From the NCBI GenBank assembly GCA_030549335.1, contig CM060197.1, positions 744,001 through 808,000 of the forward strand: a DNA stretch of 64,000 nt, read 5' to 3'. Under the pieces are notes generated by a model. It was not told the DNA's origin, searched no databases, and was given only the letters and a program-made list of their open reading frames with translations. A program made the position numbers and the translations under genes. Below, in pieces: positions 32,461 to 44,559 of this stretch; position 1 is the first letter of the stretch, and every line of letters begins with the position of its first letter. The DNA is from Pontederia crassipes. Taxonomy: Eukaryota > Streptophyta > Magnoliopsida > Commelinales > Pontederiaceae.

Positions 32461-34104
32461 CGTATACATTTTCTTCAAAAAATATTACTTAGATTAAAAA
32501 TTTACGAGAATAAATTTAAGTAAAGATCATTTAAATTTTAAAATATTGTCAATATAGTCACTAACTTCATTTTATAACTGACACTATTATAAATTTTCAA
32601 AACATTTCGGTCGCAATAATCATAATTACTATCATCCGTTTATTAACATATCGAGCGACACTATTTTAACATTTTCTTTATCCCAACTTAATTTTTTAAA
32701 AATAAAAATATTACGCGAACTAAAATTTTATATCTATATATTCACTCAACTTTTTAAAATTTTTATACGTGATTATTTAACTTCTCAAATATTTCAATTA
32801 GCATCATCATTAAACATTTGCTCAATTTAAAATAATAAAAAAGGCAAAATAAATATAAATAAATAAAATAATTTTATGAGTATCATTTAATTTTTATAAC
32901 CATTTAATGAAATAAAAAAAGGATGATAGTATATCAACATTTTCTCTCTTCATTTGAATTTAAAATAATAAAGAATGAAAAATATAAAGCCAATAGTCCT
33001 CTCGAGGATGTTTGGCAATTAAAATGAGACGCTAATTTCGCTAGTTTCAAGCAGAACTAGAGATGGAATCCGTTTCGGAAAAAGGGGTCGCTTTCAAATG
33101 GTTCCACCATATCACGTACTTTAGCAGCTGCAATCTTTTTTTTTGAAATTGACGTGTTCTCTTTTTCTCAATTTCATTTATTCTTTTTTTTCTTTATTTT
33201 CTCTCTCACATACATGTATATTATAAAATAATTTATTTATTAATATAATTTATTTATTATAACATATTAATATAATATTATTTCTTACTTGTTATTTGAT
33301 TAAAAAAATTTAATATTTTACCACATATAATTTATTAAAAAGCTGATTTTTTATATTTAAATAATATATATTTTTAAGAAAGTTTTCTAAAAAAAATTTT
33401 AAATTTTATTTACTAGCAATATTTATTTTATATTTATAATATCAATTTTTATTTCAAAATCCACCACAAATTAACTCATCACATTTACTTTTTCCTATCA
33501 TTAATACCTTATTCATCATCGTCAAATTTCACTCTATCCAAATATAACTAGAACTACGAGAATTTGGTGGAACTCCAATTTTCGTTGCCCAACGACCCCC
33601 TAATGTCACCAAAGGGTAGCAACATGTTTCCAAGGCTGTTGTTCTTTTACTTAATATTTATGTATTTATCATTTACATTTTAAATGTAGAGAGAAAAATA
33701 GTAAAGTGATAGTATTTTTTTTAAAAAAATAGTTACATAAACTAAATTTTCTTAAAATATATTTTTATTATTTATTTTAAATTAATTTTAATAAAAATTG
33801 TAACTAAAATTTTGAAAAGTTAAATAAAGAGTCGAAACCCCATAAAGGTGAAAGGAGCTGATGTCTCTCACTAACAATTGGATTCATCATTATTATTTAT
33901 TTGATTTTATCTCTTTTGTATTATTTTAATTTGTTAGATGATCGTGATTAAAATTTATAAAAACATTGAATGATAATGTTTGAAATTTTATCATTATATT
34001 TAGAATATTTACACTTATAATTAGCCACAACTTTTATCTCACATTTTATCATAAACTTGTTCTCATTTTACCACAAATTTTGATAGTTTTTTTCATATAT
34101 ATAT
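32461..34104. other. AT-rich intergenic; possible decayed MITE at 33005-33602
   Basis: No gene. At 33005-33602 the left end (GGATGTTTGGCAATTAAAAT) and the complement of the right end (GGGTCGTTGGGCAACGAAAA) are loosely inverted copies, so an old short DNA element is possible. A TA repeat lies at about 34097-34118. Confidence 0.4.
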
Positions 34105-35014
34105 ATATATATATATATGATTTAATGAATATATGGAGCACCCTCTCCTCCACACCGTGTCACGCGCAACTTAAGCTGTCCATTGCTGCATCAATATAGT
34201 GTGCGAGATGATGTGTTCTGTGCGCGTTCGACATCCTTCTCCCCCATCTATGTTTTTCTTTCTTCTCCGTGTTCACCCCTCTCTGTCTCTCCGTCCCTCC
34301 CTCCCTCTTTCTCCCTCCGTGTGCTCTCCCTTCCTCGGTTCCCCCTCCCTCTCCCTCCCTCTTTCTCTCTCCCCATGTTCTCTCTCTCCCTCCCTTCCTC
34401 CCTCTCTCTCTCTGCATGTTCGACAATGTCCAAAATGTCCCCCTCTCTCTGTCTCCTTTTATATATTTTTTTCATCCGCCCCTGTCTTTCTCCCTCCCTC
34501 CCTTAGCACGTCCCCCTCTCTCCCTCTCTTTCTCTATCTCCCGCCCTCTCTCTCTCTGTCTCATTCCCTCCAGTGTCTCCCTCACTCTCTCTCCCTACCC
34601 CTCTCTCTCTCTCTCCCTACCCCTCTCTCTCTCTCTGAAACGCAAGATTCCTCTCCCCTCTTAGCTCTCTTTCCCCTTCTCTCTCTGTATAAAACATGCA
34701 GGATGCACGTCTCCCTCCCTCTCACGCAACGCGCCGCTTCCTCCAACCTTTCCTCCCTCTTTCTCTCTCTCGGTGTAAACCCAAGATCGCGGGGCGTGTG
34801 AAGAGCAAATCACGCGCGACCGTCCATCAATCTCTTCCTCCATCCTTTCCTCTCTCTTTCTCTCTCTCTCTGTAAACCCAAGATCGCGGGCATGTGAAGA
34901 GCAAATCACGCGCGACCGTCCAATGGACTGTTCATTTCGTGCGCGACACCTATAAAGAGCAAAAGCCGCTCCGTATATTCATTAAACTCGTATATATATA
35001 TATATATATATATA
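34105..35014. repeat. Pyrimidine-rich tract (CT/CCCTC microsatellite block)
   Basis: About 700 bases of CTCTCTC, CCCTCC and similar words on the plus strand (34230-34880), ending near a TA repeat (about 34990-35014). The long frames it produces (plus 34199-34801, 34269-34664; minus 34160-34426) are low-complexity Ser/Leu/Pro or Arg/Glu/Gly strings and are not genes. Confidence 0.8.
34775..34922. repeat. Two-unit tandem duplication, period about 97 bp
   Basis: GTAAACCCAAGATCGCGGG followed by (G)C(G/A)TGTGAAGAGCAAATC and ACGCGCGACCGTCCA occurs at 34775-34826 and again at 34872-34922 with few differences. The CT-rich spacers before each unit also correspond. Confidence 0.75.
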
Positions 35015-35162
35015 TCGCACATTCTCCATCTATTTCCTTTATTCCAAATTTGGTCTATATAAATAAAAGAGAAAATAATCATAATCCACGTGGTGGGAGG
35101 GAGTCACATTGAGTAGTGTCCAATTTTGGAATCCTAAGAATTCTAGCGTATCTATACATCAC

Positions 35163-35406
35163 TTAGGGGCTGGACTGTTTGGTAGATGAACAAAATAAGA
35201 ACTAGTCCCTTATTTCAACTTTTTCATCCAAACATCATTTTGAATATTACACGGAACCCAATTTAAATGATTGTAAGAACAATATAAAGTAGAAATAGAA
35301 ATGTTCTTGCCTTGAAATTTCTTTGTATTCATTTTGTTCTTCTTGTAGGAATATTTTCAAAAATTTTTATTCCAAGATCGTTCTTGCGACAGTCAAATAA
35401 CCCCTC
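35163..35406. repeat. Possible MITE
   Basis: The left end GGGGCTGGACTGTTTGGTAG and the complement of the right end GGGGTTATTTGACTGTCGCA form a loose inverted pair around about 240 bases of non-coding DNA. Confidence 0.35.
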
Positions 35407-35680
35407 AGGAAATTAATGATATTCTAAAGAATTAATGGTAGGCTAAAGTAGAAAATATAGCTCCAAAGACAAATAAAACATGAAAATTGCATGGAGAAGC
35501 TATGAAAATTTGAGCCATTGGATCCGTCAAAATGCGAGGAACGACTCAATCCACATCATTGTTAATAAAATATTGTTTTTAGTAAATTTCACTAAAAAAA
35601 TATTTTGAGTAAAGTTCACAATTAAAGATCGAGTCATTTATTTGCGAGAAGAACATGAAAGCCTGCCTTATATATAATAA

Positions 35681-36060
35681 GGGGTTAAGTAGTGTGTGGG
35701 GCTCTATTTTACCCCACAACTTATTCTGAAAATTAGGAAAAATTGTCAGTTGAAAGAAAGTAGTGCAGCGGTCTGAAGCATTTTTTCTCCTCTGACGCTC
35801 CCCCCCCCCCCCCCCCCCCCCCCCCCTCGACCTCGCTGCATCACTGTTGGTCGCATCTTCCTTGCTGCCTCGTGTTGCTTCGCCTGCAACATCGGACTTC
35901 GCCATTTCCTTTCTTCAACATTTTGGTCATCTTTCCCTCTTGCCCTCTTTTTTTTCTCCCCTTCTACCTTTCTGCTTTGCCTTGCTGCCTTGTATTGCTT
36001 CGCCTGCATTGGACATTGTCACTGCTTGGAGACATTTCCCTCATCGATGTGACCAATTGA
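35681..36060 (+). repeat. Left terminal inverted repeat of the MULE
   Basis: Starts GGGGTTAAGTAGTGTGTGGG. Later blocks such as GTCTCGTGTTGCTTCGC-like sequence and CTTGCTGCCT are found again, inverted, at 44900-45100. Contains a run of 27 C (35800-35826). Frames here are Leu/Ser/Phe-rich shadows of the repeat. Confidence 0.8.
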
Positions 36061-37790
36061 CCTGAAAGATTCACAATCAATAACTTCAGTGGGCATTCTG
36101 TGAGTATTATTGATTGAATCAACATAGCATGCATAGCTTAGTGGGCCTTCCCTCTTCATCTTTTTTTTTCTGATTTTCCTTTAGATATATTGATTTAATC
36201 AATGTGCATATATATTGATTTTCCTTTAGATATGCATTGATTGAACAAATGTAGCATGTATAGCTTAGTGCTCGAATGAATGCAGTGGGCTATGATATAC
36301 ATTTTTTATCCTTTTTTTTTTTCTGGTTTTCCTTTAGATATCTTGATGGATATAATGTACAACATAACAAAAAAAAATACCCATTAAAATCCTCAAAGAT
36401 ATCATTTTTTTTTCTTTTCAATTTTGATTAATGAGTACTACTTAATGAATTCATATGATGTAAATTTATGCATTGGATGTGCTAGTATTAGCTCTAGTAT
36501 GATATTAATTGAGTTATTTTTTTTAGTTCCAGAAAAATTTTGTGTTTTAGTATAGCCTATCTTGTGCTGAATCTCTTCTTAATATATATAATTTCTCATT
36601 TGCAATCTTTCTGAATCATTCTTTGAAATTGCGTATAGACATGGAAGCATCTAATCCCTTTTCATACCGCGATGCATCGTATCATTTTGAGGTTAGTCTA
36701 TTCAGAATGATTTATTAATGTCAAAATCCTTTGTTAATTTATTCATATGCATGCCATCTTATTATACTTTTTCATTTGAACAGGGTGGTAATATGTCTAC
36801 TAATAGAATGATCGATACTGCTACAAATAATATACAATCGCAAGATGAAGATATATTTGAATCGTGTGATACACAAGGTAAAAAGATGTAACATTTTAAA
36901 GATATTGAAATTAAATTTTGAATTATTCTAATGTTACACAATTTAGGACGATGTTCCTAATGAAGATGTTGGTGCTAATGAGGTGATTACCTATGCTTGA
37001 AGTAGAAAAAAATGATGGCATGAAACCATTTTTGGGTAAGGTCTTTGAATATGAAACCCATGCGTATGAATACTATAATGAATATGCTAAATTTGTTGAT
37101 TTCTCAGTGCGAAAATCATTTACTTCAAAGTGTAAAAAAAAAGATTCAAAGTAGGTTGCTTGTATGTTGTAAAGACACAAATATATGGGTGATGAAAATA
37201 TGGGAAGAAAATCAAAAGAAGAAGAGATGTAAGAAGAAGAAATGATGATAAATGGAAGGTTCGAAAATTTGTAGAAGAGCACGCACATATTCTTGCTATG
37301 CCTACAAAGGTCACAATATTGCGTTCACACCATCATTTGGACAAAGCCTCTAAAAATGTAATGAGTAAATTTTATGATGTTGGTATGGGTCAATCTATGA
37401 TCGTTAGAGTTTTTAATTATTCATGTGAGCTATCTATTACGCCTCAAGATTGTATGAACTACTTGAGGACAACACGTGAAAATAATGTGTGAAGAATGTA
37501 TGGGGGTGATTAGATATTTTCAAAATAAAATGGTAAATGATGAATGATTTAATTTTAGATGGAAAGTGGACAAGAACAACTTTGCAAGGAGTGTCTTTTG
37601 GAGTTGAAAGTTTTGATACCACATATAGAACAAACAAATTATGCATGCCATTTGCACCATTTACAAGCATTAATTATCATAGACAATCTATATTATATGG
37701 TTATGCTTTATTAGCTAACGAAATTGAGGATACCTTCATTTGATTATTCCAAACATGGTTAAAATGTATGTATGAAAAACATCCTACATG

Positions 37791-40700
37791 CACTACAAGA
37801 AAATAACAAATTTGCGACGGACATTTTTCGAAGAAAATGAATCATTCTCATTTATTGATAGCAGTTGCTACGGATATGAAATTCCTTTCGAACTATCGAA
37901 GGCCAAAACGTCCTTCGTTACTATGGACGAAAAATCTCCATAGATAAATTACCCAGGTATAACCTTCAAAATTATAGAAGGAATTAAATTCGTCGATAAT
38001 TTTGAAAAAAATATCTGTCGGTAATTGTATTTATAATAATATATATGTAATATAATATAAGTATATATTCAATATTTTATTATCAAATTATTATTTTATT
38101 TACCAAAGGATAGTGGCTTCGAAATTACCGAAGGATTTGGAATCCGTCGGTAATTTCGAAGGACATCACCCGCCGGTAAGTACCAAAGGAAAATACCTTC
38201 AAAATCACCGAAGGATTTACATTCATCAGTAATTTCGAAAGCATTATCCTTTGATAATTAAAATAGTATAATTTATTATCAATATATATATAATATTATT
38301 ATTAAACATTAATAATAGTATGTGTATTGATATTAATTATATGTACTAATATATATAATTACATCATTAATAATATTATGTTATATTATAAATAGTAAAA
38401 ATGGAAGAGAGATATGTGTTATATTATAAACATTAATAATATATTATTATTTTATTTACCGAAGGATAGTGCCTTCGAAATTATCGAAGGATTTAGAATC
38501 CGTCGGTAATTTCGAAAGACATCACTCGTCGGTAATTACAGAAAAAAATGCTTTCGAAATTACTGAAGGATTTACATCCATTGATAATTTCGAAGACATT
38601 ATCCTTTGGTAATTAAAATAATATAATTTATTATCAATATTTGTATATATAATAATATTATTAAACATTAATAATAGTATATGTATTGATATTAATTATA
38701 TGTATTAATATATATTATTACAATCATTAGTAATATTATGTTATATTATAAATATTTTATAAAATGGAAGAGAGATATGTGTTATATTATAAACATTAAT
38801 AATATATCATTATTTTATTTACTGAAGGATACCGAAGGATTCTGTCGGTAATTTTGAAAGACATTACTTGTCGATAATTATCGAAGGAAAATGCTTTTGA
38901 AATTACCGAAGGATTTACATCCATTGGTAATTTTGAAGGCATTATCCTTCGGTAATTAAAAATAATATAATTTATTATCAATATTTATATATATATAATA
39001 ATATTATTAAACATTAATAATAGTATATGTATTGATATTTAGTATATGTATTAAAATATATAATTACAATCATTAGTAATATTATGTTATATTATAAATA
39101 TTTTATAAAAATGAAAGAGAGATATGTGTTATATTATAAATATTAATAATATATTATTATCTTATTTACCGAAAGATAGTGTCTTCGAAATTAATAGTCA
39201 TCCAACTTTAAGTTCAAAATATTGCAGTCATCAAACTTAAATTATTATAACAATAAGTTCGTCTAACTTAAGCTTCTAAAGTCCGCGATCATCGAATGTA
39301 AGTTGTCGTAACTCTATGATTCATCCCACTTTACTCTTATAACTATAAGGTCACCTAACTTTATTTTAAAAACAATACAAGCATCCATTTACATTGTTCA
39401 TTGGACGGAGGTCATCCATTTATATTGTTCAATTGACGAGAGGTCATTCATTTGCATTCATGATAGAAATTAATGATAACTAATTTTAATCATAAGTATT
39501 CAACACATTTTATACAAATATTGATTAACATTAGTATTATATGTACATTAACATTATTAAATTAGTTAAATTTCCACCGTAATTATAAATTTATAAATTT
39601 TAAGTCTTTCAATTAATTTTATTCAAAATTCTATTAACTTACTTCTTTTTAGTTTCACAATATGTCTTTTATATTTTTAAAGAGTCTTTTATGTTTTTAT
39701 AATATATATTTTTATAATCATATATATTAATGTTTATAATAATATATATTAATACATATAATATTATTAATGCTAATAATAAGATTTTATATATAAGTAT
39801 TGATAATGAATAATATTATTTTAATTATCGATGGATAAGATCCTTTACAATTACCGACGGATTTCAACTCCGTCGGTAATTTTGAAAGATATACTCGACA
39901 CAAATTCTAATATTTTTTCGTCCAATTTTCCCCCTCCACCTTCTCCAAACCGCGCCCCCTCTCTCCTCTCCCTCTCTCTGTCTCATTCTCCCCCTCTCTC
40001 CTCCTCTCCCACGACGGCAAGGACGGCGGCGACTCTCAACTTCGGCCATCTCAGCCCTCATCCCCCTCTTCCTCTTCCTCACGGGCGGCCGGATTTGATC
40101 ACGGACGGCCGGATCAGATCATGGGAGGCCGAATCCGGCACGCGGGAGGCTGCGGGGTACCAATCTGGCGTGCGGCTGGCCGAGGGCTGCCGATCCGGCG
40201 CGCGGGCGCCGGATCCATGCAAGCGGTCGGATTTGCGCATGGGCGGTCGGATCCGGTCCCGGGTGGCCGGATTCGCGCATGGGTGGCCACTCGAGCGAGC
40301 AGGCAGTCGGATCCGATCGCAGGCGGCCGGATTCGTGCATGGGCGGACACATCCGTGGCATCCTCCCCATCCCCATTCCCCTCCCCCTCTCTCTATCTTG
40401 ATTCCGGCCACCTGATGCCGATCCGGTAGCAGACGGCCTAATTTTTTTATATTTTTAAAAATATTTTGACGAAAAAATTCATCAATGCCCACGACTGGCA
40501 GCGCTCGTCGAAGGTTTCGACAGGAGTCCTCTCGTCAAAACTATCAATGGGAAACCCATCAAAATCCATGGAAAGTTGCGAAGGGGCCAACACTTCTTCC
40601 TTCGGCGCCGGCCAGCTTCGATAGCCGGATTAGGAGCTTCCGACGGTCAAATCCATTGGAAGTTCCGAAGGCGATCTTCCCCTAGGAACTTTTCACAGAT

Positions 40701-40952
40701 TTTAGCCTTCAAAAATTTCGAAGACCATTTTCTTATCGCAGAATCAAGATAGAGAGAGAGGGGGAGGGGAATTTGACGGGAATCCTCAAACATCCGTCAA
40801 GATCTCCGAAGGGATGTTTGAAGATCGTCGATAATTTTTCTCGACGATGAGATTTCCAACTAGTCCCTATCTGTCGAAAAATCTGTCGCAAAGACGTATT
40901 TGCGACGGATTTCGAAGGTTTTGCGAGGCAAAATCATAATATTCTTGGAGTG
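37791..40952 (+). mobile_element. Non-autonomous CACTA transposon nested in the MULE transposase
   Basis: Starts CACTACAAGAAAATAAC and ends ATTCTTGGAGTG (complement CACTCCAAGAAT), imperfect CACTA terminal repeats. It is flanked by the 3-bp duplication ATG (37788-37790 and 40953-40955). Both ends have the subterminal word TTTGCGACGGA. The interior has no transposase. It holds tandem AT-rich units (38098-39180), a GC-rich region of GGCCGGAT repeats (40080-40430) and inverted TTCGAAATTACCGAAGG-type words. The open frames at 39831-40415 and 40079-40492 come from the GC-rich repeats and are not called as genes. Confidence 0.88.
38098..39180. repeat. Tandem repeats of about 355 bp inside the CACTA element
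   Basis: Units start with TTTACCGAAGGATAGTGCCT-like sequence near 38098, 38454, 38816 and 39163. Each continues through GGAAGAGAGATATGTGTTA (absent from the first spacing only in part) to the next unit. The third unit has lost part of its start. Each unit holds inverted TTACCGAAGGAT/ATCCTTCGGTAA words. Confidence 0.75.
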
Positions 40953-41690
40953 ATGTACAATAATTGATCAAGATATTTCTATGGGCAATGCGATTCAAAA
41001 TGTTTTTTTACATAGACGTCATATTTATTTCATTTGGCATATCAAAAAATGCTATTAGCAATCTTAATGATTTATATTCTTATGAAAATTTCAAAGTAGA
41101 TTATGAGAGATGGATTCATGGATCATCAAGTATCGAAGAATTTGATGAAACTTGGATTTCTCTAAAGCAAAAGTATGAAATTAACAAAGATCATCGGTTG
41201 TTTACTATGTATGAAAAGCGTGAATATTGGGTTTCAGTTTATTAAAAAGATGTATTTGTTGCATGCATGCACACAACTTAAAGATTAGAGTATCAATTAT
41301 TTATTTGATGATTATGTTAATTCTAATACATATCTAATAGATTTTGTACAATAATATGACAAAGCAATTTTTACACGTCGTGAAGCTGAGTGAGCAAATT
41401 TTAAATGCATGAACTCATTTGCTGCTGTTGTAACAAGAAATCCATTAGAGGTACATGCATATTCAATTTATACTATTTTTTCCATTTTCCAAACATAGTT
41501 TCTTCGTATGTTTGATTTTCATTCCACCATAATTTAATATGGATATCAAAGGTTAGTGTATTCTATTCATTTAAGAGAGGCTATAGACAAAGGGAGAAAT
41601 ATTGTTGTGCATGATCATTATGATGGCATCTCCACTGAATATTCGTGTAAAATATTCGAACAAGATGAAAATTTTTGTTCTCACATTTTA

Positions 41691-42739
41691 CACTACAAGA
41701 AAGATCGCTATTTCAGGCCGTTGAAAATTGTCAAAAATCCATCGCAAAGATAAGTTTGCAATGGATATTCCGACAGGATAGAACTTTAAAAAAAATTGCT
41801 CGTCGTAAATATTTTCCGACGGCTCTATCATAGCCATCGGAAGTAACCACACCCGAGCCATGGAAAACATTTGCCACGACTTCGGCCATGGGAAAAGTTT
41901 CCCACAGCTTCACTCGGCTATTTTTCCACGGATGAAGTCGTGGGAAATATTTTTCATGGCTCGACAGATATATGATTCTTCGACGGCCAAAACCGTTGGA
42001 AAGATTTTTCAAATATTAAAAAAATGCCCGCCTGCAGCCGGAATTGCCGCCTAACAGCTAGATCCGACCACCCGCAGTTTGATCTGGCCACCCGCGGATA
42101 GCCGATCGGCCGTAGGTAGTTGGACCCGACCACTGCAACCGGTTATCTAATCAGGCCACTTGGTCGGTCGGATGCCTGGTGGCTAGATCCGCCTGCCCAT
42201 GGCCTAATCACCCGTCGGGCAGCCAAATCTAATGTCGGACGGCTGAAGAAGGCCGCCTAGCAGCTGATCCGCTGCCTAACGGCAAAATCTGCCCGCCCGT
42301 AGCCTGGACCATCGCTTGACGGCCTGATTTGGTCGTTTGGCGATTGTTCCAGCCACAGGAGAGGGGGGGGGGGGGGGGGGGGTCGCCGGGCAGGTCATCC
42401 CATCATCATCATCTGGGCCGTGCTCGTCGTCGGAGATGATCGTCCGGGCCGCTGAGAGAGAGGAAGAGAGTTGGGGAGCTGACACTGGGAGAGAGTGGGA
42501 AATAAGGGAGTGAGATATGTAGGAAAAATTCCGCGGGAAATGTAAGGGAGAGAAAATAAAAAAAAGATGCGACGAGCATGGGAAAAATTAGGCGGGGAAA
42601 TTATCAACGATTCGAATCGTCGAAAAGATTAATAATAAAATATTGTTAATAATATATATATTTTTAGTATTCGACGATTTCGACCATCAAAAATTCTGAC
42701 GGTCTGAACCATCGAAAAGGTTAATAATAAAATACTATT

Positions 42740-42777
<38 letters not shown>

Positions 42778-42965
42778 TACTGATGGTTCCGGCCGTCGGA
42801 ACTTCCTACGAATTTTCGTCCATCGAAAGTTTTGGTGGTCTGAATCGTCGAAAAGGTAATAATAAAATATTATTCATAAAATATATATACTATTTCGGCC
42901 AGCGAAACTTTCAACGAATTTTCGTCTGTCGAAAGTTTCGACGGACCGAACTGTCAAAAAAATTA
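41691..42965 (+). mobile_element. Second CACTA element, left end only
   Basis: CACTACAAGAAAGATCGC begins at 41691, directly after the transposase sequence ...SHILHY. Subterminal CGACGG words, a GC-rich region (42040-42400) with 20 consecutive G (42363-42382), and AT-rich tandem units of about 100-125 bp (42610-42960) follow. No right TAGTG end was found before MULE sequence appears to resume, so the right end is probably deleted; 42965 is approximate. Confidence 0.65.
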
Positions 42966-43521
42966 ATAATATATATATACTAGCCCTTGCAATGACTAGA
43001 CGTTTTTTACTCACAGTATCAAAAGCAGCTTTATATTTCTCACCATATAATACACCTAACAGTGCAATTTTTCTATTTATCTTGCATGAAGGACTGACTT
43101 TGTCTTATTACAAACAAGATGACAACCCCTTAGTAGGTTTAGTGTTGAGCTCGGTGGCCGAGAAAGCAACCAACCTCTTTGGTTCCATCTTCCATGTTCC
43201 CATTTTTTACTATAGAAATATGGCCCTACTCATATTAACAAGATAGATAAATAGCCTATTGAACTACTGTCGGTCATTTGGTAGCAGAAAAAAAAATACT
43301 TGTAACAAAAGAAAAAAACCTCACATAACACAACACCAAAAGATATATGTAACAAAATAAAAGAACACATAACACATTTCACCATCATAGTCAAAATAGA
43401 GCAACATATTCAGAGGCTCAACTATCATCTCAAAAGCTTAAATATTGAAGCTAAACTTAAATAATATACAAAAAACATAGCATAATATCAATCCAACAAT
43501 GAAGCTAATTTTTTTTTTGAG

Positions 43522-43689
43522 TCATTGATTTGCTTCTTCATATTGCATAACCTTGTTGAGTAATCCTACGAAAACCATCCTATGTTTGTCTCCACGCTTA
43601 TGAATTTTGGGTGTGCCATCTTCATTAAGCAATTCTATTATAATAGCCTTGTGTCGGTCTTCTACGATTAGATCCATCCATTCAAAAAT
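43522..43689 (-). pseudogene. Unidentified coding fragment (possible last exon) inside the MULE
   Basis: On the minus strand, TTTCATCTCGAGCTTGTAG looks like a 3' splice site directly before an open 55-codon segment. It reads IFEWMDLIVEDRHKAIIIEL, then LNEDGTPKIHKRGDKHRMVF, and ends EEANQ-stop. Its codons look like real protein, with charged and hydrophobic residues mixed and no low complexity. I do not recognise the family. Its position, convergent with the transposase, recalls the second gene of some Mutator elements, but no homology is claimed. Confidence 0.4.
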
Positions 43690-44084
43690 CTACAAGCTCG
43701 AGATGAAAATTTATCTTACAATTAAATCATATGTGTAAATTTCAATCAGTTCATAATTATTAATGGCAAAATAATAAACTATAATATTTGTGTACTCGAA
43801 AATGAGAGCATCTCCAAAATCGTCTTCCTAATTATTATGTGTCCATTATGTAATTAATTTTGCATTTTCTCAGCAAACACAAAATGGAGTTTCCGAAGGG
43901 TGTGAAAACTAAGAGGAAGAATATGTCATCTTCTATTAAATAATAACATTCTTAATTATAAATCAATATAAGAACCACTTCTGTCCACAATAAAATGCTT
44001 AATTAATGAAAAATAATACTGTTGATGTGACTTGAATTATGTACCATGTACTTAAAATTATGAAAGAAAAAAATGAGGATATAT

Positions 44085-44420
44085 GGCAGAAGCGGAGGGC
44101 TTGGGTCGTTAGGCCCAAGCTCCTAACTCGCCACTATTCTCGTGAGAGGTACGAAGGGCGAAGTCCCCCGCGCTATGAACTTTTATATATGAGGGTTAGT
44201 GTTTTATAATCATGTACTCTCTTTTGCTTATAGTGAATTTCTTCTAGAGGCGTCCTCCTTTGCCCATGAATGTTTCTCTCTTGTTCACATTAATTAAGAA
44301 ATTTTTACCATGTTAAATTATTGTGTACATGTTCTCTTCTATTTCTTTAACTAATTTGAACAATTGAAAATAATCAATGTAATTAAGATAGAATTAACCA
44401 ATGAAATTATGAATATGTGA
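44085..44420 (+). repeat. Possible LTR-like fragment
   Basis: A GC-richer patch (GCGGAGGGCTTGGGTCGTTA onward) is followed by CTTATAGTGAATTTCTTCTA and GAGGCGTCCTCC, reminiscent of the R-U5 region of plant copia LTRs. No boundaries or target duplication were seen. Low confidence. Confidence 0.25.
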
Positions 44421-44559
44421 CCATGACAACTTCTAGGAAATTGGCTACAACAAATTGAGTAAACTTTTGCAACATTTTCTACAAGTTTAGTAAAAGTTTG
44501 CTACAACAAATTGAGTAATCAAACACGACGCATTAGGAGTTCTGGCTACATATGTTTTG

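Larger units (their letters stand above)
36641..41690 (+). pseudogene. FAR1-type MULE transposase, broken and split by a CACTA insertion
   Basis: ATG at 36641 (MEASNPFSYRDASYHF), then a GT-AG intron and a second exon from about 36784. Near 37030 comes the FAR1 DNA-binding region FEYETHAYEYYNEYAKFVDF then SVRKSF, followed by VRKFVEEHAHIL. The MULE catalytic region starts with ESFDTTYRTNKLCMPFAPF (from about 37597). The frame is cut at 37790 by the CACTA and resumes at 40953 with IIDQDISMGNAIQNVF-like codons. ISKNAISNLNDLYSYENFK follows in the 40964-41245 frame, and a SWIM-like end (SCKIFEQDENFCSHILHY) at about 41640-41690, where a second CACTA starts. Several stops and frame changes confirm that it is dead. 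FAR1/FHY3 transcription factors were domesticated from such transposases, but the inverted ends and duplication show this copy is a transposon. Confidence 0.85.

Noticed and set aside
34160..34909. Several frames of 75-200 codons in the CT-rich block
   Set aside because: They encode only Ser/Leu/Pro or Arg/Glu/Gly repeats produced by the pyrimidine tract.
39831..40492. Frames of 194 and 137 codons inside the CACTA element
   Set aside because: They come from repeated GGCCGGAT words on both strands and resemble no transposase or host protein.
36641..41690. A host FAR1/FHY3 transcription-factor gene
   Set aside because: The frame is broken and split, and the locus is bounded by inverted repeats with a 9-bp duplication, so it is a transposon.
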